A DNA stretch of 64,000 nucleotides from Flavobacterium omnivorum (GCF_900099915.1 NZ_FNDB01000004.1:186001-250000); one strand, 5' to 3'; positions 19,488 to 29,876 are shown, counted from the stretch's first letter. The notes: generated from the letters alone by a model not told the origin. Numbers and translations are program-made.

Positions 19488-19512
19488 AATTGAAAAGTAT
19501 AACTTTATGAAG

Positions 19513-19520
19513 CAAATTTA
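19513..19520 (-). promoter_or_regulatory. Putative promoter -7 box of the E1 gene
   Basis: Minus strand TAAATTTG matches TAnnTTTG and sits 26 bases upstream of the E1 ATG. No clear -33 element was found. Confidence 0.45.
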
Positions 19521-19673
19521 CTTAAAAACAACCTATTTTCATAGCACATTGAAAAAAATAGAATTTAATTATTGCAATTTATTCTAGTAAAAAGAACTTT
19601 ATTTTTTTATTATGTGTAATTTAAATAACTTTTTATTACTAATAACGTAATAAATAATGATAATTATATTCGA

Positions 19674-22502
19674 TTAGAACCATTTTCGATTAAAAAGATT
19701 GATTAATGTTTTAGGAGAAAATGTAACAATAAAACGTATTTTTTCGTTATAATTATCATGTGCTATTTCCCATCCATTATTAGAATAGATTGGAAAATAC
19801 AATTCAAAGTAGTCTGTAACTAAATTGAGACGGATGCCGCTATCGTAAACAAACCTTCCTTTTGTGCCTGCATTTTTGATTAAACCAATGTCGCCATAAG
19901 CTTCAATCCAATTCCAAATACTGTAACTTGCATTTATGCTCGTAATCCAGCGATTGGCAAAAGGGGTGGCAATTTTAGATTTAAATCCGCCTTCTGCTAC
20001 TATATATTGTTGACTAAAAAGGCCTGTGCTTTCGGATCTTCCAAAATAATTGTAATCAAAAAGATAATCTGTTGGTCTATCCAATGCGAAGCTAAAGAAA
20101 TCCGATTGGGTTTTGTTGTACAAAAAAGTTCCGGCATAAAAACGCAAATTAATTTGACGGTTGTTCTCAAATAGTTTTCGATATTCTATTTCACCAGTTA
20201 TTTTTCCGAATTTTCCCGAAATTTGCAAATCAGTCATAAAATTGAAATGATTCGTAACTTCTGTTTTTGTATTAATATATCTTGCATCAAAAACGGAATA
20301 ATTTTCAGGAGAATTATCTATCACTAAAGCACTTTTTTCCTTGTTTACAATGACTTGTCGGAAAGAAAATAATTGTTTTCTATTGTCTCTAAAATTGGGT
20401 TCCCGAATGCGCAATTGCAAAGACGGATTCAATCTTAAATAGGCAGCATCTTCTGCATAATGAAAATAGGAACCACTTATAGAATACCTAGCATTATAAA
20501 GAGTACTGTTCCTGAAATTTTGATTGACTACAAATATGGCTGAACCTGATAAATTTTTAGATTTTGTAGAGTAGGAAGGATTTACATCAAAGATAAATGG
20601 TTTTTCCAAGATGGTCTTGTTGTGCAACCTAATTCCCGGAGCTACTCCATCATACAGATTATAATAAATCGAGGGAACATAGAGGACTTGATTGTAATAA
20701 GGATCCTCTAAATCTTTCATAAAAACAAATTTTACAGGCCGATTATTAGGAAAAAAACCTTCAATTTTTTTCCAATTGTTTCTTAAATTATATTCGGGAA
20801 CTTCATTTTTTAAATTTAAAATAATTTTATCAATGGTGTTGCGGGGAATGGTGAACGTACTGCCAGATTCTTGAATGTCCAGCCATTGCTTGAATACGAT
20901 TTCTCCTTTTTTTGTTCCATAAATAGGAATTGGGATTGGTGTTCCTGTTCTGTTTTTAACAGAAAAAGTGATACTATCTTTTGTTTTTACAACGGTTGAG
21001 AATTTAAAATCAATAATGTCTCTTGAATCAATAATAGTTTTAAAAAACCAGTAAATATCTTTAGTTGTATTTGATTTTAATAAATATTCAAAATCAGATC
21101 GCGCTACTTGTTGGGTCTTATTTAATACGTAAAATTGTTTAATGCTATTGGGTACCGTGTTATTTTGAAGATAATCATCCAAAAATCGAATACTTAATCC
21201 AGCGCGGTATTTACTTGCAATTTGCTCGTTAAACTTAATTAAAGTGTTTTTTGGCGAGCTTACAGGTTGGTCTAAATTTTTACGTGCCATTAACATATAG
21301 AAATAGCTGTATTGTCCGTTGAAATCAATATTAGTGAGATTAAAACTTTTTAATAATCGAATGTTGGATGCACTTCCCATCATTTTTGTATTGGGATGAT
21401 GTTCATCCATATATTTCATCATGGTATAAACCTGAATTCCATCATAAATCCAATTGTCTTTTCTAGGATCTAGATGTAAACTAGTTTTTAAATATTCATT
21501 CAGATAAGTTTTCAAAAATTTTATTTCGAAAATAAATTCATCAGGAAACGGACTTAAAAAGGAGGGTAATTGATTTAGTCCGTAAAATGGATTTCTATCA
21601 TAATTTGTTTGGGTCACCACAATTTTATCATAAGGATATTTCCCTATCAAATTATTTACATAAGTAACGATGCGGTCAATTACAATTGCTTTTTGAATGC
21701 CATCTAATTTATTATTTTTTAAATCAGTAAGAACCTCAACGGAAGCGTTTTTATAACTATCAAAAGTAGATTTAGGCTCTAAAATCATACTAAAATCCAT
21801 TCTGTTTTGTCCTGAAAATTTGTAGTTTTTAAGATCTTTATAGACAATAGCCTTTGAAACGTTTAAATCTGATGTTACTTCTAAAGTCGCAGGTGTTGTT
21901 AGCTCGATTTCAAAGTCAGAAATAGCATTGGCAATATCATCTAAATTGTTGTTACTGTTTGTAACAAAAGCATGATTTTCATAACGTGCAGGAGTTAAGT
22001 ACCAGTTTTTCAGGTGTAAAATTCCATTGTTATTGTAGCCATATTTTGTAAATTTATCACTAGGAATCTTAGAGAGATAGGAGAGATGGAACGTGCTTTT
22101 TTGATTGGGAAGTAATGGCTCTTGTAATTGTAGAACCACATAATCAGGGTTTTCCTCTGTTCTATTCCACGGTAAAAAGTGTTGATCGGTAGTAGTAATA
22201 ATTAGATTGCTGGTGCTACCTCGTTCTTCCTCTTTTGCGAAGTGAAAACCTCTATAAAATTCATCCGAAAATCGCTTGGCCAATGGTGTATTTTTAGTAG
22301 AATAGGCGTTATTCCAATCATTCAAAACAATTGATTTCAAAGTATCGTTTGACTCATTGAAGAAGGTGATTTCTTGCTTGATGAGCAAGGTTTTATTTTC
22401 CGTATTGAGCTCAACAGTCATCTTAGAATGGTGTTGCGCGTGCTGTTTTATGGAAGTCAATAAAACAAGAATAAAAAGGAAAATTTTATAAATTGATTTC
22501 AA
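19674..22502 (-). CDS. M1 aminopeptidase-like protein lacking the zinc motif, with barrel-like C-terminus
   Basis: 942 residues with an SPI signal (KQHAQ at the end of the hydrophobic stretch). The N-terminal half follows the M1 (gluzincin) pattern: a beta-rich start, ITTTDQHFLPWNR, and a helical block ending NWIYDGIQVYTMMKYMDE, where active members have the WLNEGFA-type segment. The HExxH zinc-binding motif that should precede it is absent: the equivalent stretch reads FIFEIKFLKTYLNEYLKT. The last 300 or so residues alternate short amphipathic strands and end in RKWF with a terminal aromatic, as in outer membrane beta-barrels. I infer a surface or outer membrane protein that uses the M1 scaffold without catalysis. 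It is transcribed alone, 171 bp downstream of nothing else on this strand but the LOG gene region. Confidence 0.75.
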   Translation of the reverse strand: MKSIYKIFLFILVLLTSIKQHAQHHSKMTVELNTENKTLLIKQEITFFNESNDTLKSIVLNDWNNAYSTKNTPLAKRFSDEFYRGFHFAKEEERGSTSNLIITTTDQHFLPWNRTEENPDYVVLQLQEPLLPNQKSTFHLSYLSKIPSDKFTKYGYNNNGILHLKNWYLTPARYENHAFVTNSNNNLDDIANAISDFEIELTTPATLEVTSDLNVSKAIVYKDLKNYKFSGQNRMDFSMILEPKSTFDSYKNASVEVLTDLKNNKLDGIQKAIVIDRIVTYVNNLIGKYPYDKIVVTQTNYDRNPFYGLNQLPSFLSPFPDEFIFEIKFLKTYLNEYLKTSLHLDPRKDNWIYDGIQVYTMMKYMDEHHPNTKMMGSASNIRLLKSFNLTNIDFNGQYSYFYMLMARKNLDQPVSSPKNTLIKFNEQIASKYRAGLSIRFLDDYLQNNTVPNSIKQFYVLNKTQQVARSDFEYLLKSNTTKDIYWFFKTIIDSRDIIDFKFSTVVKTKDSITFSVKNRTGTPIPIPIYGTKKGEIVFKQWLDIQESGSTFTIPRNTIDKIILNLKNEVPEYNLRNNWKKIEGFFPNNRPVKFVFMKDLEDPYYNQVLYVPSIYYNLYDGVAPGIRLHNKTILEKPFIFDVNPSYSTKSKNLSGSAIFVVNQNFRNSTLYNARYSISGSYFHYAEDAAYLRLNPSLQLRIREPNFRDNRKQLFSFRQVIVNKEKSALVIDNSPENYSVFDARYINTKTEVTNHFNFMTDLQISGKFGKITGEIEYRKLFENNRQINLRFYAGTFLYNKTQSDFFSFALDRPTDYLFDYNYFGRSESTGLFSQQYIVAEGGFKSKIATPFANRWITSINASYSIWNWIEAYGDIGLIKNAGTKGRFVYDSGIRLNLVTDYFELYFPIYSNNGWEIAHDNYNEKIRFIVTFSPKTLINLFNRKWF

Positions 22503-22805
22503 GTATCTGTTTTAAAATGTAAAGGAATAAAAGTAGTTGTCTGTTTATCTAACGATTTATTTACCGCAAATTAGCAAATTTTTCAACATAAAATTCAAAC
22601 AATTATTATGATAATTGGCTAATTTGGAGTAAATTTTTTCTAAATCCTACAATTTAAAGTCATGCTAATTACTTTTTGTTTTTCTAGTCCAAGAAAAGCC
22701 TGCTGTATTTCAGAATAATTACGAACTAGATTACAAAATCAATTTATTAGCTATGGCGTTTATGTGGAATAAAATCACATATAAAAGGGACTAAAGTTCT
22801 TGCCG
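22503..22805. other. 303-bp intergenic region
   Basis: AT-rich spacer between the LOG gene and the M1-like gene. I see no open frame of note, no strong hairpin and no exact TAnnTTTG box oriented to the M1-like gene. Confidence 0.6.
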
Positions 22806-23534
22806 TTAAAAATTTGGAGACAAATCATATTTCTTGTAAAATTTGTTAAGGACTTCAACTACTTCCTCTTCGGTATCAACAATTTTAAAGAGTTCCAAAT
22901 CTTCAATATGAACGGTCTTTTCTTTCTCAACCAATACCGTTTTTATCCAATCAATCAATCCTGACCAAAAACTGGTGCCTACTAATATTATGGGAAATTT
23001 TGCTATTTTTTTTGTTTGAATTAAAGTCATTGCTTCAAACAATTCGTCCATAGTACCAAAACCTCCTGGCATTACGACAAAACCTTGAGAATATTTGACA
23101 AACATCACCTTTCTTACAAAGAAATAATCAAAGTTTAAGTTTTTGTCATTGTCAATGTAGGGGTTAAAATGTTGTTCAAACGGGAGTTCAATATTAAGTC
23201 CCACTGATGTTCCACCTCCAAGATGTGCGCCTTTATTACCTGCTTCCATGATGCCTGGTCCACCGCCTGTAATCACACCGTACCCTGCTTTGCTTATTTT
23301 ATAGGCAATTTTTTCAGCCAGTAAATAATATGGATCCTCCGGTTTTGTTCTAGCTGAACCAAAAATGCTCACACATGGGCCTATTCGCCCCATACTTTCA
23401 TAACCGTTCACGAACTCAGCCATAATTTTAAAAATGGCCCAACTATCATTGGTTCTAATCTCATTCCAAGTCTTTCTTTTCAATCGGTCTTGGATTACTT
23501 TATCCTCATCATTGTCAAAATCTTCTAATCTCAT
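22806..23534 (-). CDS. LOG family protein (TIGR00730 type)
   Basis: 242 residues, Rossmann fold. The family signature PGGFGTMDELFEAMT is present, as is the nucleotide-binding GGGPGIMEAGNKGA. LOG enzymes release the base from cytokinin-type or ordinary nucleoside 5'-monophosphates (phosphoribohydrolase). In bacteria they are often mis-annotated as lysine decarboxylases. The arginine and PGGxGTxxE glutamate expected at the active site are there, so it is probably active. The N-terminal 40 residues (RLKRKTWNEI) are a short family extension. It appears to be transcribed alone. Confidence 0.9.
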   Translation of the reverse strand: MRLEDFDNDEDKVIQDRLKRKTWNEIRTNDSWAIFKIMAEFVNGYESMGRIGPCVSIFGSARTKPEDPYYLLAEKIAYKISKAGYGVITGGGPGIMEAGNKGAHLGGGTSVGLNIELPFEQHFNPYIDNDKNLNFDYFFVRKVMFVKYSQGFVVMPGGFGTMDELFEAMTLIQTKKIAKFPIILVGTSFWSGLIDWIKTVLVEKEKTVHIEDLELFKIVDTEEEVVEVLNKFYKKYDLSPNF

Positions 23535-24153
23535 CTTCTAAAATATAATTTAATATCTAATTTTTTTTTGAGCCATGCTCCCCTTAACCAAATTCTGGAT
23601 TTTCTTTTCAATCTTTTTATTTTACTAGTTCCGTAAGTGTAGTAGTAATATTGTAAAGGAATCCGACTTCGGTTTTGGTTAGAGCTCCAATCGACTAAAG
23701 TAATTCTTTTTTCAAGAATGGCACAGTATCACTTTTTTTATTTTTTATATTTTTTTGCGGATTTGTTGTTTCCAATACAAGAGCGTCTTCCTTTATTTTT
23801 TTTATAAATAGAAAGAATCAGAGAATATTTTGTTTCAACATAAGAACTATCAATTTTTGATTTAACTATAAGCAGTGGTATAGAAGTTATTGCTTATAAG
23901 TTGCCAGCGCTTGTTTATTTATGATCTCAATCTATAATTAGTTTAGTAAAGAAGAGATTGTCTCCTATAAATCTACTTGTTTGTAATTTTTTTCAATTTT
24001 GACACGATTGCAGTTCTGATATAAAATTATAGATTTTATTTAATCTAAAGTAAATCTGGATCATCAAAGCTATAAACGACAAAACCACTGCCGGTACATA
24101 AGCAGTGGTTTTGAAACAAACAGGAATCAATTCTATTTAGTCTAGCAATCTTA
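23535..24153. other. 619-bp intergenic region with possible gene remnant
   Basis: Mostly AT-rich non-coding DNA. On the minus strand 23532-23716 is open for about 60 codons without a start codon, and encodes a basic, tyrosine-rich stretch (LVDWSSNQNR, PLQYYYYTYGTSK, RLKRKSRIWLRG) that ends at the LOG start. This could be a decayed gene or the unrecognised start of one. ATAAGCAGTGG occurs twice, near 23870 and in the efflux terminator at 24099. No RNA gene was recognised. Confidence 0.5.
24081..24112 (-). terminator. Terminator of the RND efflux operon
   Basis: AAAACCACTGC at 24081-24091 and GCAGTGGTTTT at 24102-24112 form a perfect 11-bp stem with a 10-base loop, 42 bp past the stop of the TolC-like gene. 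Both sides end in A or T runs, so it can act in either direction. Confidence 0.75.
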
Positions 24154-25554
24154 TTATTGCCAGCCACCTCCAAGGGCTCTGTACAATTGAATTATCGCCT
24201 TATATTGTTGAAATTTATTATCCATTAAACTTAGTTCGGCATTCAAAGCATTGTCTTTTACGGTCAAAACTTCTAAGTAATTAGCTAAACCATACGTCAA
24301 TAATTCATCTGAATAATCGGTGGCTTTATTTAACGCGTCCACTTGCTTTTCTCTTACGGTAAGTTTATAGGTCTCATTATTGTATTGCGCCAAAGCATCT
24401 GAAACTTCTTTTCCAGCGGTTAAAAGTGACTGCTCAAACAGTAGATAAGCTTTTTCTTGATTGGCTTTTGCAATTTCGAATCTCGTTTTAATTTGGCGCT
24501 GATTGAAAATAGGCTGTATTAAACCAGTAATTACATTGGCGAAAATCGAATTGGCACTAAACCATTCTTTCAAATCGATACTCTGAAGCCCTCCGGAAGC
24601 AGTAAGTTTCAATGTTGGATAAAAATTACTTTTGGCTACATTAGTTTGTTCAAAATTAGAAATTAAGTTGTATTCAGCTGCAATCACATCAGGTCTGTTT
24701 CGTAGCAAAGTTGCAGGAACCCCAAGTGTAATTGTAGGTTGCATGGATTGAGACTCGAAAGTGCTTCTTTCAACTTTGGCAGGACCTTGACCCAAAAGAA
24801 TACTGATGGTGTTTTCAAGAATGATAATGCTGTTCTTTAAATCGGCAATGATGATTTGAGTAGCATATTTCTGAGCTTCGGTTTGCTTAACGCCAACTTC
24901 AGTTACATTTCCCGCTTTTTTCAAGGCTATAATAGTCTCAACACTTTTGTCTCTGTTTACCAAGGTTTTCTCCGCTAATTTTATTTGCGCATCAACCGAA
25001 AGCAATTGATAATAAGTAGCGGCAATATTAGCAATCAACTGTGTTTTTACGGCTTGATTTGCAGCAGTTGTTTGCAGATATCCAGCGTTTGCAGCGCGTT
25101 TGTTGCTTCTTATTTTTCCCCAAATATCAGCTTCCCAAGATAGGCTTCCAGTTAACTGATATTGATTGGTACTTCTGTCTTGTAATAAGGCGCCAAACTG
25201 ACTATTCCTAGAAAGTTCCTGATGCGTCCAATCGGCACCGGCAGAAAGAGTAGGGAAGTACCCCGCTTTTCCTTGTTTCATCGATGCCTCTGCCGCTGCA
25301 ATATTTTGCATGGCAATTTTGATGTCCAAATTATTTTCTAACCCCTTCTTGATATATCCTTGTAAAAGCGGATCCGTGAAAACGTTTTCCCAGGCAACAT
25401 TGGCAAGTGAAACGGTATCGGTTGAAATGATTTCGTTGCGGTATAGATTTTCCGTTTTTAATTCTGGTCGGTCGTATTCTTTGGCAACAAAGCACGATTG
25501 CATTACTGTTGCGGTTGCAACAAGTACTGCTATTTTAGTTAACTTATTCTTCAT
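24154..25554 (-). CDS. TolC/OprM-family outer membrane efflux lipoprotein
   Basis: 466 residues. SPII signal with lipobox VMQSC, then the classic OEP double repeat: long coiled-coil helices such as LENNLDIKIAMQNIAAAEASMKQGKAG, the LRNRPDVIAAEYNL repeat boundary, and a C-terminal helix ending LYRALGGGWQ, the NodT/OprM family end. It forms the outer membrane channel of a tripartite pump. The start overlaps the RND pump gene by 11 bases, so translation is coupled to the pump. It is the last gene of the regulator-adaptor-pump-channel operon. Confidence 0.95.
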   Translation of the reverse strand: MKNKLTKIAVLVATATVMQSCFVAKEYDRPELKTENLYRNEIISTDTVSLANVAWENVFTDPLLQGYIKKGLENNLDIKIAMQNIAAAEASMKQGKAGYFPTLSAGADWTHQELSRNSQFGALLQDRSTNQYQLTGSLSWEADIWGKIRSNKRAANAGYLQTTAANQAVKTQLIANIAATYYQLLSVDAQIKLAEKTLVNRDKSVETIIALKKAGNVTEVGVKQTEAQKYATQIIIADLKNSIIILENTISILLGQGPAKVERSTFESQSMQPTITLGVPATLLRNRPDVIAAEYNLISNFEQTNVAKSNFYPTLKLTASGGLQSIDLKEWFSANSIFANVITGLIQPIFNQRQIKTRFEIAKANQEKAYLLFEQSLLTAGKEVSDALAQYNNETYKLTVREKQVDALNKATDYSDELLTYGLANYLEVLTVKDNALNAELSLMDNKFQQYKAIIQLYRALGGGWQ

Positions 25555-28500
25555 TTTCTTTGTTTAAAAGTGCGACATCTGAATCCTGATTTTCTACAGG
25601 AAGTGGTTTTGTAGAAATTTTTTCCTGTAAGGTTTGGAAAACAATAAACAATACCGGTATAACAAAAACTCCAAAAATAGTTCCTATTAACATTCCACCA
25701 ATAGCTCCTGTTCCAATAGCATTGTTTCCAATAGCTCCAGCTCCTTTAGCTAACATTAAAGGCAATAATCCAAAGATAAATGCAAATGATGTCATCAATA
25801 TTGGACGCAAACGTGCGACTGCTCCATGAATTGCAGCTTGCGTAATACTCATTCCTTTTTTTCTGGAATCTACAGAAAACTCGATGATCAAAATGGCGTT
25901 CTTAGCGAGTAATCCAATAAGCATAATAAGTGTTATTTGTAAGTAAATATTATTACTCACATCGAATAAATAAGCAAATAAGTACGCTCCAGCTAAACCA
26001 ATAGGCAATGAAATTAATACAGCAAAAGGCAATATATAACTCTCGTATTGAGCAGCTAACAAGAAATATACAAATACCAAACACAATAAGAAAATATACA
26101 AAGTTTGACCGCCTGCACTTATTTCCTCTCGGGTCATTCCTGAAAACTCATAACCAAAACCAACAGGTAAGCTTTGACTTGCCACTTCCTCGACTGCTTT
26201 GATGGCATCACCAGAACTAAAGCCTTCGTTAGGAGCACCTGTGATTTTTACAGAAGTAAACAAATTGAATCGTTCTATTGCTTGAGGGCCAAATACTTTT
26301 ACTAACGTCACAAATTGTGAAATAGGTGCCATTTGACCGTTTTTATTTCTGACCAATACTTGATTTAATGATTCTGGATTACTTCTAAATTCAGGTTCAG
26401 ATTGGTAAACCACACGAAATTGTTTTCCAAATTTGTTGAAATTAGAAGCATAAACGCCACCATAATATCCTTGCATCGTTCCTAAAACATCGGTAACCGT
26501 CAAACCTGATTTTTTTATGGAAGCCACATTCAAATCAATTCGGTACTGCGGATAATTTGGAGAAAAAGAAGTAGTTGCATATTTGATTTCGGGACGGCTG
26601 TTTAAAGCTGCCAAGAATTTATTATTTACTTCACTTAACTCCGAAATTGTTCCTCCTTTTTGGTCTTGTAATTGAAATTCAAAACCATTGGTAAAACCAA
26701 AACCAACAAGTGTAGGACGAGCAAAGTAAAGTACTTTTGCATCTTTTACTGAAGCGGTTCGTTTAAATAATTCCTGTACAACTGCATTTATTTCTTGATT
26801 CGTTTCTTTACGTTCTGCCCAAGTTTTCAATTTCACGATTACCATTCCGTAGTTGCTACCGGTACCACTAAGTAAACTACGACCTGAAATACGAAGCACT
26901 TCTTTTATTTCAGGAATGTCTTTAACTTTATTTTCAATTTGTAATAAAACCTCTTCTGTTCTTTCTAATGAAGTTCCTGGCGGAAGAGAAATATCTGAAA
27001 GAATAGCACCTGTATCTTCACCCGGTACAAAAGCCTTTGGAGTAATATTTAATAATAAGATAAAAATTCCTGCAAAGATGGCAATTCCTAAAAATGCCAA
27101 CCATTTTCGTTTTATAAAAAACTCAATAGATCTTTTATATTTAGCGGTTGTGGTTTCAAATCCAACATTAAATGCAGTAAAAAAGCGCTCTGCAAAACCT
27201 TTTTTCTTAGCACTTTTATCGTGTTCTTTTAAGAAAATGGCACATAAAGCCGGGGAAAGTGTCAAGGCATTAATAGCTGATAATACGATTGCAACAGCTA
27301 AAGTTATTCCAAACTGCTTGTAAAAAACTCCCGCTGATCCACTGATAAACGAAACTGGAATAAATACTGCCGACATAACTAGCGTAATGGAAATAATTGC
27401 ACTACTAATATCTTGCATGGCACTGTGAGCCGCTTTTTTGGGATTATGTTCCCCAGCTTCCATTTTGGCATGCACGGCCTCAACGACGACAATGGCATCA
27501 TCGACCACAATTCCCACTGCGAGTACTAAAGCAAAAAGCGTTAGTAAATTTATGGTAAAGCCTAATAAACTAAGGAAAAAGAACGTTCCCACAATTGCAA
27601 CAGGAACTGAAATAGCTGGAATCAAAGTGGATCTCCAGTCTTGTAAGAAGATGAAAACCACAATGAATACCAATATAAAAGCTTCAATTAAGGTATGAAT
27701 TACTTTAGTAATAGATTCATCTAAGAAGTCGTTTGCATTAATTAATGTGGCATATTTTACTCCTTTCGGAAAATTTACTTCCGCCTCATCTAATACTTTT
27801 AAGGAACCTTCAATTACTTCTTGTGCATTAGATCCTGCAGTTTGAGCAATTGCAATCGCAATAGATTTGTTTCCATTAGTGTAGGCATTACTAGCATAAT
27901 TTACAGCTCCCAATTCTATTTTTGCAACATCGCCTAACTTGAGGATTTCTCCCTTTTCGGTTGAACGAATAATAATTTCTTCGAACTCTTTTACATTTTG
28001 TAAACGCCCTTTGTATTTTAAGGCATATTGAAAAGATTGGTCCCCACTTTCACCTAACTGGCCTGGAGCAGCTTCGATATTCTGCTCTGCCAATAAAGCG
28101 GTAATGTCCGAAGGAACAAGTCCATATGCACCCATTACATCTGGCTTAAGCCAAATACGCATGGAGTAGTCTTTTTGTCCAAAAATCATTGCTTCTCCAA
28201 CTCCAGCTACACGTTTTATTTTTGGTAAAATATTAATGTTAGCATAATTTTGAAGAAAAGTATCATCATAATCTGGGTTGTCACTATACAATGATAAAAT
28301 CAAAATATTATCACTTTGTCTCTTTGAAGTCGTGACACCGGCTCTTGTAACTTCTTGCGGTAACAAAGGTGTAGCGCGAGAAACCCGATTTTGCACATTT
28401 ACTGCTGCCAAATCTGGATTTGTACCTAATTTAAAGTAAATATTTATGGCTGCCGAACCATCATTATTTGATGTAGAAGTCATATAAGTCATGTCTTCGA

Positions 28501-28732
28501 CACCGTTTATTTGTTCTTCTAATGGAATTACAACCGAGCTCATTACCACTTCGGCACTGGCACCTTGATAATTTGCTGATACAGTTACCGTAGGCGGTGC
28601 TATTTCTGGGTATTGTGAAACTGGAAGTGAGATTAACCCTAAAACTCCCAAAATTACGATGATAATAGAAATCACCGTTGACAATACCGGTCTGTCAATG
28701 AATTTTGAAAACATATTTTGTAATTTATTCAA
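25544..28732 (-). CDS. HAE1-family RND multidrug efflux permease (AcrB/MexB type)
   Basis: 1062 residues, the usual length for hydrophobe/amphiphile exporters. It has the first membrane helix near residues 12-30 followed by PVSQYPEIAPPTV, large periplasmic loops, and the TM4 segment AVGIVVDDAIVVVEAVHAKM, whose paired aspartates are the proton relay. TM10-12 include LLAKNAILIIEF and RLRPILMTSFAFIFGLLPL. The substrate range is likely lipophilic drugs, detergents or bile-like compounds; this cannot be refined from sequence. It starts 15 bp downstream of the adaptor gene and overlaps the channel gene. Confidence 0.96.
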   Translation of the reverse strand: MNKLQNMFSKFIDRPVLSTVISIIIVILGVLGLISLPVSQYPEIAPPTVTVSANYQGASAEVVMSSVVIPLEEQINGVEDMTYMTSTSNNDGSAAINIYFKLGTNPDLAAVNVQNRVSRATPLLPQEVTRAGVTTSKRQSDNILILSLYSDNPDYDDTFLQNYANINILPKIKRVAGVGEAMIFGQKDYSMRIWLKPDVMGAYGLVPSDITALLAEQNIEAAPGQLGESGDQSFQYALKYKGRLQNVKEFEEIIIRSTEKGEILKLGDVAKIELGAVNYASNAYTNGNKSIAIAIAQTAGSNAQEVIEGSLKVLDEAEVNFPKGVKYATLINANDFLDESITKVIHTLIEAFILVFIVVFIFLQDWRSTLIPAISVPVAIVGTFFFLSLLGFTINLLTLFALVLAVGIVVDDAIVVVEAVHAKMEAGEHNPKKAAHSAMQDISSAIISITLVMSAVFIPVSFISGSAGVFYKQFGITLAVAIVLSAINALTLSPALCAIFLKEHDKSAKKKGFAERFFTAFNVGFETTTAKYKRSIEFFIKRKWLAFLGIAIFAGIFILLLNITPKAFVPGEDTGAILSDISLPPGTSLERTEEVLLQIENKVKDIPEIKEVLRISGRSLLSGTGSNYGMVIVKLKTWAERKETNQEINAVVQELFKRTASVKDAKVLYFARPTLVGFGFTNGFEFQLQDQKGGTISELSEVNNKFLAALNSRPEIKYATTSFSPNYPQYRIDLNVASIKKSGLTVTDVLGTMQGYYGGVYASNFNKFGKQFRVVYQSEPEFRSNPESLNQVLVRNKNGQMAPISQFVTLVKVFGPQAIERFNLFTSVKITGAPNEGFSSGDAIKAVEEVASQSLPVGFGYEFSGMTREEISAGGQTLYIFLLCLVFVYFLLAAQYESYILPFAVLISLPIGLAGAYLFAYLFDVSNNIYLQITLIMLIGLLAKNAILIIEFSVDSRKKGMSITQAAIHGAVARLRPILMTSFAFIFGLLPLMLAKGAGAIGNNAIGTGAIGGMLIGTIFGVFVIPVLFIVFQTLQEKISTKPLPVENQDSDVALLNKENEE

Positions 28733-28747
28733 TAGTTAGTGTGAGAA

Positions 28748-29854
28748 TTATTTTGTTGTAGGATCGATTATAGTTTTAAAATCAACAACTTCAGGGGTAA
28801 TGATTGTTCCTTCAGTTACAATTCCAACTCCTTCAACAAGTATTTTATCGTTTGTATTTAATCCGCTATCCACTACAAAAAATTTGCCTCCAGGAATTGG
28901 TCGAACTACAATTGGAACTGCTTGCACTTTGTTATTTTTATCCACAACAAGGGCAATTCGCTTGTCTTGTAATTCTAATGTTGCGTTTTGAGGGATAATA
29001 ATAACATCTTCTAAATCAGTAGGAATCTGTATCGTTCCACTTTCTCCAGAACGCAACAATTTGTTCTTGTTTGCAAAACGTGCTCTTACATTAAATGATC
29101 CCGTTTGTATATTGGCTTGACCGCTAAAAGTTTCAATTTTGCCCTTTTGTTCGTAAGGCATACCATTGCTCAAAACCAAATTCACCGCCTCCATTTTGTT
29201 TATTTTATCTTGAAATGACTTTCCTTCCGCATTCATCATGATATCCAATTGTTCTTTTTCATTTACTGAAAAATAAGCATAGATGGTACTCACATCAGAA
29301 ATTCGCGTTAAGGGTTCAACAGTCTGGCTGCTTACATAACTTCCAAGGCGTAATGGTAATGTCCCTACAATTCCGTTAACAGGACTTTTTATAGTAGCAT
29401 AATTAATTCTGGCAATGATACTTTGAAAAGTACTTTTGGCGCTAGCTAAGTTTGCTTTTGCAGTTTCTAATTGCACATCACTAATAATGTTGCGCTGTAC
29501 CAGAGGGATTAGACGATTTACCTCCACTTGAGCCGCTGCTACTTTTGCTTTTGCGGCAGCAGCTTCTTGGGTTGCTGTTTGTGTCTCTAATTTAAAAAGC
29601 AATTGCCCTTTTTTTACCTCTTGACCTTCTTGTACATAGATTTTTTCAATATATCCGTCCACTTTCGCACGAATATCGATGTCTGTAACTCCTTCTAAAC
29701 TGGCAGGATATTCCGCTAATAAAGTAGTATTTGAGGTTCCTATTTCGAATACTTTGTAGGACATAATTGGAGGAGCAGTTGGAGCGGTTTCTTTTTTGCA
29801 GGAGAGCAAACTTATTGATAACACAATTGCACTTATAAAATATTTCTTTTTCAT
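28748..29854 (-). CDS. RND periplasmic adaptor subunit (AcrA/MexA type)
   Basis: 368 residues. SPII signal with lipobox SLLSC, so the protein is tethered in the inner membrane. It shows the barrel-sandwich or lipoyl half motifs (GYIEKIYVQEGQEVKKGQLLFKL and IKSPVNGIVGTL) around an alpha hairpin rich in Ala, Gln and Val, then a beta-barrel domain and the membrane-proximal GVGIVTEGT end. It links the pump to the TolC-like channel. It lies 22 bp downstream of the GbsR/MarR regulator and 15 bp upstream of the pump gene. Confidence 0.95.
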   Translation of the reverse strand: MKKKYFISAIVLSISLLSCKKETAPTAPPIMSYKVFEIGTSNTTLLAEYPASLEGVTDIDIRAKVDGYIEKIYVQEGQEVKKGQLLFKLETQTATQEAAAAKAKVAAAQVEVNRLIPLVQRNIISDVQLETAKANLASAKSTFQSIIARINYATIKSPVNGIVGTLPLRLGSYVSSQTVEPLTRISDVSTIYAYFSVNEKEQLDIMMNAEGKSFQDKINKMEAVNLVLSNGMPYEQKGKIETFSGQANIQTGSFNVRARFANKNKLLRSGESGTIQIPTDLEDVIIIPQNATLELQDKRIALVVDKNNKVQAVPIVVRPIPGGKFFVVDSGLNTNDKILVEGVGIVTEGTIITPEVVDFKTIIDPTTK

Positions 29855-29876
29855 TCGGACTATTTACTAAAATTGA

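Noticed and set aside
26853..27323. 156-codon open frame antisense to the RND permease
   Set aside because: It is a shadow of the pump coding sequence, with no recognisable domain or promoter.
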